From Maea johnstoni (lineage: Eukaryota; Annelida; Polychaeta; Spionida; Magelonidae): a DNA stretch of 64,000 nucleotides. The DNA is taken from the NCBI GenBank assembly GCA_963942565.1, contig OZ012694.1, positions 35,738,394 through 35,802,393 on the forward strand. Direction: 5' to 3'. Below, piece by piece: positions 10,765-21,700 of this stretch. Position numbers and translations under genes: made by a program. Below the pieces are notes generated by a model. The model ran no database searches. It was given only the letters and a program-made list of their open reading frames with translations, and had not been told where the DNA came from. Position 1 is the first letter of the stretch, and each line of letters starts with the position of its first letter.

Positions 10765-13700
10765 AATAATAGCGAGCTAAGCTCATAAAGGCAAGAGGCC
10801 TTTTGCGATGCTCGCAATCAAGCAATAGAGTGTGAGAAAGGAAAACTAACCTAGAAACAGTGCTCAGGGTGCAACATAGTTTGCAAAACATTTTTTTCAG
10901 AGTGGGGCAAGTTACCCCTAAAGTTGACTTGCCCTGCTGGCACTTCCACTTACCCCGCCACTCTGTTAAACAAAGGTGAGATTGGACTTTGCTCAAAACA
11001 TTACTTGCCGAGCAGGGCACGTCAGGGTCTTGTTGTGCTTGCCTCATTGCCGTTTTTTGCTGAATTCACTTGCTACGGGGCCAGTGATTATGTTGCACAC
11101 CAGTGCTGAAATCCATACAGGGGACCCAAAATGTTTTGGGAACCCCACGTGCGGGGCGCTTCCGGTTTTGCATGTAGATAATGTAACGACCGATTTGATT
11201 GGTCGGCAATGACACCATATGATAAAACCGCTGCTACCGGATGAAATGTGAAATGATTTGTGTTCATGAATTATTGTGTATTTCCCACACACAGTCATCC
11301 AGCTTCACTTGCCTTAAAGCCATACTTCCTCATATTAACAATATTTGATATAGCGCCCTTTCCACCTATAATGTTTATAAGCGCTTTATAAAAAATAATC
11401 AGAGGACAGATGTTTATGGTTCATATAGTCAAATAAACTCCTTTCAAAATAGCAGGGTTTTCAGTTTTGTCTTGAAGTTTTGCATACTCTTAGCAGCCTT
11501 GGTGTTGTCTCCAAACCTTTAGAGATTAGTGTGTGGTATTCGTAATAAGTCCTTAGTGTTTTGTCTTAGAGGATTTGAATTGGCTTATTTGACTAACAAT
11601 TCCCTCAAGTAAAGAGGGGCACATCCTTGCATGCCTTTGAATATAATACATGATCAGAACAGACTTACGCGGCCAGGAGGGAGGTAGTCATTTTGACTCC
11701 ATAACACCATATTTTTGGCAAAATGACACCCATATTTCCTTTAACTATTGAGTCCATGGCAACATATTGTAAGTTTCACTCATATATGACAACAGGCACA
11801 TTAAATGATGTATAAAAGCAAACTTTGTCTTGCTATGTAAATAGATAGAGTTGGTATGATTATTCTTGCAAATTAGGTACCAGACTTTTGAACCCCATAA
11901 TTATATTAATCATTTGATAGATAATTATCAGGACTTGGGGTCTAAGTAGAGAAAAGAATACTTTAACAACATGGGAAAGCTACTACAACCCTACCCAAAA
12001 ATTGGTGGTGGAAAAGGCATCTAATGTCAGAATACTCAATTATCATCATTTTAACTTAATTAGGCCTAAAAAAAGTTGCTTTTACTCAAAACAATCCCTA
12101 CCTTGAAGTTTTTTCTGCCCTTCCGACTCCCAATCAACATACAACATTCATAAAACAAACATTTTTGAACAAAAAAATAATCCCCTCCCCCCAAATATAT
12201 ATTTTTTACTGACCTACCTACCCTATATTTTTGGACTGTTACAGGAAACAAACACTTTTTTTCTATGCCTTATGATGTGTGTAAAAGTGAATGAGTGTAC
12301 CTTGACTGTTCTGTTGCGGCAGCCTGAGATGATGGTGTCGTCAGAAATATCCACACAGCTGACGTCGCTGCTGTGCGCCTGTTTGTGGCACACGAGGCGA
12401 TCACCTGTCGCAGCCTCCCAGCAGCACAGACTGCCATCCCTGGAACAGAAACAACACTGTGAAGGAAATATCACCCTACAGAGACTATCAACTGGTACAC
12501 GAGGCGATCACATGTCGCAGCCTCCCAGCAGCACAGACTGCCATACCTGGAACAGAAACAACACTGTGAAGGAAATATCAACCTACAGAGACTATCAACT
12601 GGCACACGAGGCGATCACCTGTCGCAGCCTCCCAGCAGCACAGACTGCCATCCCTGGAACAGAAACAACACTGTGAAGGAAATATCAACCTACAGAGACT
12701 ATCAACTGGCACACGAGGCGATCACCTGTCGCAGCCTCCCAGCAGCACAGACTGCCATCCCTGGAACAGAAACAACACTGTGAAGGAAATATCAACCTAC
12801 AGAGACTATCAACTGGTACACGAGGCGATCACATGTCGCAGCCTCCCAGCAGCACAGACTGCCATACCTGGAACAGAAACAACACTGTGAAGGAAATATC
12901 AACCTACAGAGACTATCAACTGGCACACGAGGCGATCACCTGTCGCAGCCTCCCAGCAGCACAGACTGCCATACCTGGAACAGAAACAACACTGTGAAGG
13001 AAATATCAACCTACAGAGACTATCAACTGGCACACGAGGCGATCACCTGTCGCAGCCTCCCAGCAGCACAGACTGCCATCCCTGGAACAGGAAAAAACAG
13101 TCCTAGCCAGGAGTTTGACAGTGGGTGCCCAAAATGGGGTATCATAAAAATTCTTGGGCAACTAATATTCTAGGGGAGACCACGATATCTTACATTTACA
13201 ACCATTTTAAGGATATGTTTTCTCATTGAGAAACTAAGCAATGTTCTAGCATTTACAAAAAAGTGAAAATCTTAAAATTATTTGCTTGAAATTGGCTTTT
13301 TTTAGAAATTTGTCACAAAAATATTTGGGTAACTATATGTGGGATTTTTGAGGCTTTGGGCTTCCAAACAACAACCAGACCCCCTGCTGGCTAAGACACT
13401 GGTATCAACCTTACACACTTACATACTTGAAATTGACATTTTAAGAAATTACTTACAAAAGTATTTGGGTTTTCCTGAGGAGTGATTTTGGAGGGTCTGG
13501 GTGTCCAAATAACACCCAGACACCCTGCTGTCTAGACTATTCATGACTGAGTTGATTATTTTTCTTTACCTTCCACCGCTGACTACGACATCGTCTCTGC
13601 AGACGAAGCGCACCACGTCGTCCTGGTGGCCGCGCAGCGTCTTTGCCGAGTGCTGCTCTAACGTGCCATCCACTTTCTGAACGTAGCATTTAATGAGGTT

Positions 13701-15987
13701 CCTATCGGAGATCCACATGTGCTGCTGGTCCATCTGGAAGCATGGCATCTGCCTGAAATAAACAACACAACAAAACCTTTAACCAATGTCTATCTGGAAT
13801 ACAGACACCGACCGACAATATTAAACAACACCACAGCAGCCTTATTATTTGCGTATTGATGCTTAAGGTCCAGAAAAGATAGTGCTTGTTTATTCTAACG
13901 GTAAGAAAAAAGGGCAGATAGCTAGGTAAAAATATAATCATGGATTATTTTTTTTTCAAAAAATGCAAGTTAAATGCATGTTTAACGTTGATTTTGAGTT
14001 GGAAAGGTGGAAAGAATATTGAGGTAGAGATTTTTTCGAGTAAAAACATGTAAGGGTAGGTTAACAGGAAACAAACAATTCTTTTAGGCCTTTTTTAAGC
14101 CATTCCTTCAACAAATCAAATTTTATTTTCCAATCATAAGACGAGTGCACAGTTAGAAGATAATCAATTATCAATAAATAGACCTCAGCTGGTAGACCTC
14201 ATGTTTAACTAAGAAATTCATGCTGACGCAAGGGGCTTAAATTTAGCAGGACCATGTTCAGCCTTTAAGAGCCTGAGTCTATTTATAACCCTAAGTCCTC
14301 TTGTGCAACCGCAGGTGGATGGTTCATTACATATGTTAGAGGTCCCATTCAACTCTTTATTGAGTAATAGCAACTCAATATCCTATTGTATTACTATTAA
14401 CCTATTCAGGCAACTCTAAACATGCATGTGGATGACACACAGGTCACTAGTCAACCGACGCATCTGACATTGAAAAAGCTACATGGCCTATTAAGGGTCA
14501 TTAAGTGCCTCATTTCTCTTTTCTTTGACATGTTAGTAAAACTCATGCTCAGCATTAAAATTTAAAGGGTGTCATTTGTGCCTAATATCATAACCTGATT
14601 GGTTGTATGCAACTTAGACTACAACACCTAGAAGGATTTTAGATTGATGTTGGTTATGTACACTGTAGTAGATACCTCCTGCAAATTTGGGAAGGAAGAA
14701 ACTGTTACCAGATCCGGTTAGATACTCCGATCGGGAGAAATCTCCCGATCGAGAGATTTCTCCCGATCGGGATACATTGTACCGAGAAATCTCCCAATTG
14801 GGATGATTCTCCAGCTCAATATTCTTTGCCTTCCTTCTGATGAGTTCACATCATGTGACACGGTTACCCTGTTCGGGATACTTTTCTCAAACCACGTTTT
14901 TTCCGGTTAGGGATAAGTAACCTGTTCAGGGTATAGCATTCAATCTAAATGGGAAGGTCAACTTTTACTGTTGACCTTCCGAGAAGCACTCATCCAAAAT
15001 TAAAATCGGAAATGGAAGTTAATATTTTTATTAACTATGGGATTACTGACTTTAAGCAGAATCCCATGTCCAAAACTGATTTTATTTAAATTTTCCTGTC
15101 AGGGTGTACCGGCAACGCATGTAGACGGAGCCAATGGCCTGCTGGGAAATATATTGAGTAAGTTAAAGGCTGCCCAGACGTCTGGGAGTTGAGGAAATAC
15201 CAGCTCAGCAGCTACCAGGCTGCTGAAGTGCTCAATCTTAGAGTAATTAGTGTTTTGTGGCCATGTCTCAATAATTGACAATGTACCCCGATCGGGAGAT
15301 TTCTCCCGATCGGGGTATCTAACTGGTTACTTGCAATTGTTTTAAAAGAGATGGGGAGGTTCCCAGATTATATCACCATTTTCTTCTTCCAAATACTCGA
15401 CAACTTCAATATATTGAAGACGCCAGAAACCATCAATACATAAACTGGGTAATAGAGTCAGCCTTCTGTACTAATAATGTTGACATGATTTATTTGTTGT
15501 TGTTGTTTGTTTTGATTTTTGATTTAGTAATCAGGTATAATAGGGTTAAGAAAGATATTTTGACAAAAATGGTAAAAAAAAAAATTGTACCATACGGAAA
15601 TCGTTAAATCAATTCAGCATCCACACACTCTACGACTGAATATGAACTGATTGTAGTGATTTACCTGACTCTGGTTCGAATCAAGACCACATCCGCACAC
15701 CTCCCTTTTTCCCAATTTGCAGCAACTCGACATTTCTTTCTCAGAGACCAGTGTCGCGAGTGTTTATTCCTGTTTGTAACGACGGCATTGCCGACAATTG
15801 TCAGTTTCCTGCTCAGTTGCAGCCAGACGCAGTCGTGGGTGAGAAGAAGCCAGAACCGTCTGCACGTACAACTGAGGCTGCATAGCGATTTCACATCCAG
15901 ATAGGATAAGATACTGTAAAAAACGTCATCAGGTAGTTGCAGGAACTTCGACGAGCGCCCGCTTTCTTCGCCGCTCACCGCGAACAT
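8382..15987 (-). CDS. fbxw4: FBXW4 orthologue, F-box/WD40 SCF substrate receptor, 7 coding exons, 417 aa
   Basis: Coding exons in transcript order: 15987-15665, 13752-13570, 12439-12301, 10668-10496, 10031-9891, 9395-9260, 8540-8382. All junctions are GT-AG and the phases (2,2,0,2,2,0) close to 1,254 nt. The F-box spans about residues 16-60 (LQLPDDVFYSILSYLD..., C..C.RF..L). WD40 repeats follow from about 125 to the end, with WD/GH motifs such as 'IRLWDTRSG', 'LRIWDME' and 'ARLWDKR'. Blocks such as 'LLSCGYDTFIRLWD' and 'WEEPYDSTVYC' match human FBXW4 (dactylin, 412 aa) almost word for word. The family joins SCF (Skp1-Cul1) ubiquitin ligases; the substrate is unknown. The chosen ATG has A at -3, and the frame stays open upstream without another ATG. 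Odd feature: the 5' end of exon 3 is tandemly copied six more times in intron 2. Confidence 0.95.
8579..8839. mobile_element. MITE, TA-CAGTGCCAACATTT family, copy 2
   Basis: Homologous over its length to 5193-5445 and lying in the last fbxw4 intron, about 40 bp from exon 7. TA flanks the left end (8579) and the right end (8838); the inverted termini (CAGTGCTGACATTTGATTCC and its partner) are retained. Confidence 0.75.
9525..9655. repeat. (AAT)n microsatellite in an fbxw4 intron
   Basis: Trinucleotide AAT/ATA run with occasional C and G interruptions, in intron 5 of fbxw4. Confidence 0.9.
10697..10772. repeat. (AAT)n microsatellite beside fbxw4 exon 4
   Basis: AAT/ATA triplet run starting about 30 bp upstream (transcript sense) of the exon 4 acceptor, so it lies near the branch-point region of intron 3. 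Confidence 0.85.
12058..12276. mobile_element. AGGCCTA-ended MITE, copy
   Basis: Starts TTAGGCCTAAAAAAAGTTG and ends in 'ggaaacaaacactttttttc..atgcc'. The same start and end phrases bound 31388-31783, and the left phrase recurs at 34144 and, inverted, near 14060-14095. The ends are imperfect inverted repeats. Confidence 0.5.
12391..13100 (-). repeat. 107-bp tandem array copied from the fbxw4 exon 3 acceptor region (7 units)
   Basis: The phrase 'cacgaggcgatca' recurs at 12391, 12498, 12605, 12712, 12819, 12926 and 13033, exactly 107 bp apart. Unit 1 is the genuine start of exon 3 (49 nt of exon plus the acceptor at 12439/12440); the other six lie upstream in intron 2. Units 2 and 5 share private variants (ggtacac, acatgtc, ccatacc), which suggests a three-unit higher-order step. 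In units 2, 5 and 6 the acceptor reads CCAG|GTATGG, a donor-like sequence. 107 is not a multiple of three. Confidence 0.93.
13101..13543. mobile_element. GGTCTTAGCCAG MITE (family D), copy plus partial second copy
   Basis: Starts 'gtcctagccagg' directly at the end of the 107-bp array and ends 'ccctgctggctaagac' at about 13403. A partial copy of the 3' half follows (13404-13543, ending 'ccctgctgtctagac'). Family landmarks 'tgggtgccc', 'ggggagaccac' and 'gggtgtcc' are recognisable. Confidence 0.7.
14714..15326. mobile_element. Inverted-repeat element with CGATCGGGAGA palindromes
   Basis: The left end CCGGTTAGATACTCCGATCG and the right end (reverse complement CCAGTTAGATACCCCGATCG) are inverted repeats of about 42 bp that include 'gggagaaatctcccgatcg'. 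Each end is itself palindromic, so each could fold alone. Internal variants ('gggataagtaacctgttcaggg') recall the termini. It sits in fbxw4 intron 1. No frame resembles a transposase and no clear target duplication is seen. Confidence 0.65.
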
Positions 15988-16300
15988 TTCTGCCCAAAAG
16001 ATGCAGAAAATCCGCACTAGAACCAACCGAGGTACTATTCGAAGTTGTACTCGTTTCACGTTTGTGATAATCTGGCATTTTCAAACATGTAGGGGTTGAA
16101 AAGTTTCGAAATGAGAGGTTAGGCTTTCGCAACTTGTGAAGGCGCCATTTTGTTTTGATAAAGGTCAAGGTCGTTTCAGGCACAAGCTGCCTCCTAGCGG
16201 TTACATTAAGAACCATATGTATGCCAAGCCAAATGGAGAAACAATAGATTCCTACTTGTCTTTGTAAAACGGATCCCAAACAAACAAACAAACAAAAATC
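15988..16300 (-). promoter_or_regulatory. Presumed fbxw4 promoter and 5' UTR
   Basis: Region directly upstream of the fbxw4 start codon. On the plus strand it contains GCGCCATTTTG (about 16143-16153), a match to the YY1 core GCCATTTTG common in TATA-less promoters, and a TCAAGGTCG block (about 16165). No TATA box is evident. The transcription start is not determined. Confidence 0.4.
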
Positions 16301-17887
16301 TTAAGACACTTTCCAGTTCAAGACCTTTCCTTTCCTTCTTTTAGGGAAGATAAATGTGTCAAGAAATTGTTTGGGAAACCAGGGAGTTTCTAACTTAAGA
16401 TGGAAAATCCCTAGGTAAACATACTTCATAACAGATGAATAATATGCAATGGGGAATCAATAGTTCAGTAAAATATTATTTTCATTATCAATTACTAATT
16501 ACCTTATTTTCATTACCATTTAAGTCATGTTGTCTAGATTTTTTCATGACAGCAAAAGTGTTGATATGCAAGATTTTTTTTCCTAATATATAAATATTTC
16601 ACTGAAGCAAAAATTTAGTCATACAATTTTTCTCCTGTTCCTGTTATGAAAATATTTTACTGATCGAAAAAACTTCCAACAGGAGTTTTTTGATATAAAA
16701 TTTCATCAAAGGAAATTTTTTCTCAAATATGAATTCTTGGCTCATGCGAAAAACATCTTAATGAATGAATAATATTCTGGTATACTTCTTGCCTATTATT
16801 AAAGATACTTTTAGAATGAAAAGCGTTCTGGCAAGTGACACTAACAGGGTAACACCAGAAGTGGCGTTAAGGGCGTCAGTCAGGTATTAAAATAACAGAA
16901 ATGTTTGAAATCTGCGATCGTGTTTAAAATGACCAGCAGTATGTTCAATTTGGATTGGCTTTACATGTAGATTTCTGTTCCCTTTTATTCCATGTTTTGC
17001 CTGTTTGCTTATTGTTTATTTTCTATTGTTGTATATTTCAAATCTTGAAGATTTGTTCAATAAAGATACATAAATTGCAAGAAGTACTCATCCCCTGAAA
17101 TGTGTCTCATAAAAACAAAAGGCAAACATAATTTCATAAAATGTTTATTTCAGTCTTTTATATCTGTCTTCAATGATTACATAACCTTCTATTTCACAAA
17201 CACCTTGATTGAATGTCACCCTCTTTCATACATGTACATGTACTTATATCAAAGTACAATAAACCTAAAATATAAGTACATATATGTATATGTACAGCAT
17301 AACTCAACATACAGTTCTCCCTGGGCTTTTCTGTGGCAGAAATAACTCCAAAGCCCCATGTAAGGACCGATAGTATGCGTCAAGAGGTGATATTGGATTC
17401 ACAAGCTTCACATAGTGAAAAAATGATGAATTGGTGAATATGCCTGCCTTGTGAATACACTTCAAATGGTACAGACACTTTTGAATATTATTTTGCAGTT
17501 ACTGATGAACAAAAAGAACATAAACTTGCAATTTCCTCCAAAGCAAATGGTATTGGATTTACAATGTATGCATACTGAAGACATGATGAATTGATAAATA
17601 TGGCTGACCATTTATATCAGGAGATATTTCTCTGACACTAACCTACTTTGGGAAATATTCAAAGGGAAAATGCACAGTATAACTCAACCTATGACTCTTC
17701 CCAAAATATCACATTACAAATGAGTTCAAAAAATCACTCTAGAGTCTAGAATTATTTCAAAATGTTTCAGAATCAGGCTGTACTTCTCCAGTGAAACTTC
17801 AAGCACAGATAGGTTAGTATATAATAGAATTCAAATTCACCATCATTTTTTGAGAATATTTGTACATGCCTTATGAGTGTATTCATA
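16301..17887. other. Intergenic between fbxw4 and the bccip 3' region
   Basis: No exon is supported. It holds an AATAAA on the plus strand (17059-17064) and one on the minus strand (17144-17149); the latter could end a long bccip 3' UTR. About 17380-17620 contains two diverged direct copies of 'ggtattggatt.aca...atgatgaatt..taaatatg'. Confidence 0.45.
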
Positions 17888-18795
17888 CAGCACCTATATA
17901 TAGTTATTCTTGTATCACTGTGGTAATGCAAGGGATTGTCAGATAGAGTCAATGAAGGCTGTGAGTTTGTTTCCAGGTATGACCATGACTGTCCTAGGAT
18001 CCTGTAAGGTACTAGTATATAGATATCCCTATATGTAGGTGGTCTCCTTTTACTGTGGCAAAGCAAGAGATTGTCAGATAGAGTCAACGAAAGATGGGAG
18101 TTTGTTTCCAGGTATGACCATGACTGTCCTAGGATCCTGTAAGGTATATAGATATCCCTATATGTAGGTGGTCTCCTTTTACTGTGGCAAAGCAAGAGAT
18201 TGTCAGATAGAGTCAACGAAAGATGGGAGTTTGTTTCCAGGTATGACCATGACTGTCCTAGGATCCTGTAAGGTATATAGATATCCCTATATGTAGGTGG
18301 TCTCCTTTTACTGTGGCAAAGCAAGAGATTGTCAGATAGAGTCAACGAAAGATGGGAGTTTGTTTCCAGGTATGACCATGACTGTCCTAGGATCCTGTAA
18401 GGTATATAGATATCCCTATATGTAGGTGGTCTCCTTTTACTGTGGCAAAGCAAGAGATTGTCAGATAGAGTCAACGAAAGATGGGAGTTTGTTTCCAGGT
18501 ATGACCATGACTGTCCTAGGATCCTGTAAGGTATATAGATATCTCTATATGTAGGTGGTCTCCTTTTACTGTGGCAAAGCAAGAGATTGTCAGATAGAGT
18601 CAACGAAAGATGGGAGTTTGTTTCCATGTATGACCATGACTGTCCTAGGATCCTGTAAGGTATATAGATATCCCTATATGTAGGTGGTATCCTTTTACTG
18701 CGGTAAAGCAAGAGATTGTTTGATAGAGTCAACGAAAGCTGGAAGTTTGTTGCCAGGTATGAACATGACTGTCCGGTAAGGTATATACACATCCT
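17888..18795 (-). repeat. 129-bp tandem array of the bccip terminal exon (7 units)
   Basis: The phrase 'gtttccaggtatgaccatg' (allowing variants) recurs at 17971, 18106, 18235, 18364, 18493, 18622 and 18751: five 129-bp steps and one of 135 bp. The unit nearest the gene is the real end of the bccip coding region; the others lie beyond its stop. Copies carry an 8-bp net insertion creating CCTTACAG|GATCCTAG before ACAGTCATGG. Because 129 = 3 x 43, one non-bccip frame stays open for 342 codons (18801-17773); this looks like an arithmetic by-product rather than a gene. Confidence 0.93.
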
Positions 18796-21700
18796 GTTCA
18801 TCGTCCCACTCTCCTGACATTATCGTATCATGCTCATTGGCCACCGAGTACTCAAACGTAAAAACCGACTCCTGAAAAAACAGAAAGATAACAATGGCAT
18901 TAAATGGTAAAATTAAGTTACTGTAAACTCTCCGTAATTTAGGACACTTTGGTAATTACAATTTTTATGGGTTGATGGTGGTCCATGTTATCTGCAAATA
19001 AATTGCTGTTGTATCAGCAAGATTTACAGCTAGTATAGGTCCATATTTTGTGAAATGGCAACTGGTGATAGATCGAGGGTAACCCAGATTTCCCATTAAA
19101 TATTTTGCAAAGTAATTATAGTGGCCCAAATTCCTAGGGTGGTCTAAATTTCCCAGAATTTACGGGTAGAAAAGCAGTATGCTCTGAGAGGTGCTCTGAG
19201 AGGTGCTCTGATCACTGATCACAAATGTATTGTCAAAAGTATTTTGGATGCTTTTGGTAGCTACAGACATGAATGGGTTTATAATAACAATATAACACAT
19301 TTTATAACTGTAGGATTAAGAACTTTTTTCTTTATTATTCAGGCGAAGCCTTTACTAGTGTTTCTTCATCATCTAGAAATCTGATATACTGAAAATCAAC
19401 CGTGTATGGAAGTTCACATATAAGTATGTTACTTAGTTGGTTGCTCTTTGATCTTCAAGTGAGTAAAATGGCATTGATCTATAGGTCTTGTGACTAGTCC
19501 CTGTACATATTTTTACAGGGCTTGCACGTATTAGCCTGCCTTCCAGGCCATATTTAAATGTCCTCCCTTGTGGATAGATGGCTCTGCGGTATACTAGGAT
19601 GTCCTTCTGGATACAGACTAGAGCTCAAGTGTGTCGCCCTTGGGGATTTATTCAGAACTAAACCTGGAGTGAAATCAACTCAGGTCAGATCAGTGAGACA
19701 GGTAGATATCACAGACTTGTAGCAAGTCTAGCACGTATGGGCATCACCCAGAGAATTTGAATGAAATATAGTCTCAGGTAGATTCATTTCGTGAACAAAA
19801 TTGTTAGCTATAAAGCATCCATCTGTACAAATGCTATCATTTCTTATGCATAATTTGATTTGTTTCAAATTTGCCTTTTTGACCCAGCATGATCCCTCGT
19901 TATTCAAATTTAGTCTCAAATATCTCCCTCACCCTTCAACAAAGGGGAAAGGCCTTGTAAAAAAACTTACCTTATGAAAATATTCATCCTCTGCGTTTGT
20001 AAAGACAGTGGGAGTTTCTGGTGTTTTTGACCCCTTTTTGTCATCAGGAACTGACAAATGCATCGACTTGGAAATCATCAAGAGATACTCAAAATTGTAT
20101 TTCATTTTCTTCTTTTTGGCCTCTTCAATTTCTGTGCTGTGAAAAACAAGAAATATGGTGCATATATTAATAACCTGGAATGGACTGACGTCATCTGATT
20201 CTATTAATCAATGACAGACTGATCAAAACTCATAAATGTGATATGAGATAAATAAAGTTTTATGAACATTTCAGATCATATAAATTATAACGGTCTTGCT
20301 ATACTGAAGCTACCCATTCATAAGGAACACATTTCTAGCTTACATTAAGGTCAACTCATGTTTTGGAAAAGAAGACCTAGGATTGGCATAATTAATCTTA
20401 GGTGGTAAGGACTTCTTCTGATAAAGACCTGGTCACAATATACTAATATTTTACAATGAATGTGGTGTAGAGAATACTCAATAGATTCAATAGATTAATA
20501 ACAAATATTTTTCATCATAATTCTGAATTACCAAATAAAGAAGTGTCAATACTAAGTGTTTAATGGTTTAACAAGTTCACGGTAAGCAATGAAAAAGAAA
20601 ACCTGCCCTAGGGCTTAAGCCAGATGTTAAAACTGGCTGTCAAACAAACAATAGTATGATGACCAATTTGACCATTGTATCTGTCCTTATGATCAAGGGA
20701 GACCACACCATATTCAGATAACATCCATGTAGATGTATTTACTGAGAAAAGCAACGACACTTATGAATATTATTTTTGCTGTTACAGATGAACACTAATT
20801 GCAAAGAGAGGAAAAAGTCATATGCTAGGTTGAACTTTACATTTTTGAAAATTCTAGACCAAAATATTTGGGTATCCAGATGTGATTATCAAAAGTTAAA
20901 GGGATTCATAAACTTAAGATGTTTTATGCAACCAAGCTCTGTTATCTAGATTGTATCTTACTGGAGTGCTTGATAGCTTGGTACAGCGATCTGTGCAGGT
21001 ATGTTGACAAGACGCTCGCTGAGGACCAGGCCAACTTGTTTACTTGGGTGGTTCAATATCTCAGCGAGCTTCTCCTTTTGTTTTGGCGAACTCTGCGCAC
21101 ATTTATCCAGAAGGAATGTTTTTAGCTGCTTTACAAAATCTTTATCCTGCCAACAAAAAAGAAAGAAATGTAAATTTTCATCATATCCAGAACTTTTTAG
21201 CGAACACCTTCTCGACAATCTGAGATATGGAGAATATGCTAAGAACACATATCTCCAGAGAATACCCAACTTAAACCATTAGCCTGTCATTATTACCGGT
21301 CACCACGTACCAATGGTAGATGGCAGATAACCTCCACCAATGCCAAGTAGTCGAAGTAGACATTCCAATTTACATGTTTTGACCATGATGGCCCTTACTC
21401 CCCTTAGTATTAAACTTTGCACAGTGTTTGCAATGTGATTCTGGTTATAGACTCTTAGAGTATTAAGGAAAAACAATTGACTTACTTTCCATAATTTAAG
21501 CAGCATGCATATTGTGAAATAGTTCATACTTGATGCCCTGAGACCAGCTGAGTTAAACTTATTAAGGTTAGACATACCTTAAGAGTTCCCTTAATTTACA
21601 TTAAACTTGATTAACCTATTTATCACCCGATTAATCAAAACAGTCCTACAACAATTCTTGTATAATATTGTAATAAGAGATGCTAAAATTGGTTCCATCC

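Noticed and set aside
12272-12676. 134-codon plus-strand frame over the 107-bp array
   Set aside because: It is antisense to fbxw4 exon 3 and its copies, with no independent support.
15988-16059. Upstream extension of fbxw4 from a GTG
   Set aside because: The frame is open, but GTG is not a normal start in animals; the ATG at 15987-15985 has a good context and gives the expected length.
15929-16291. 120-codon minus-strand frame overlapping the fbxw4 start
   Set aside because: It is a different frame from the F-box exon, has no family resemblance, and runs over the presumed promoter.
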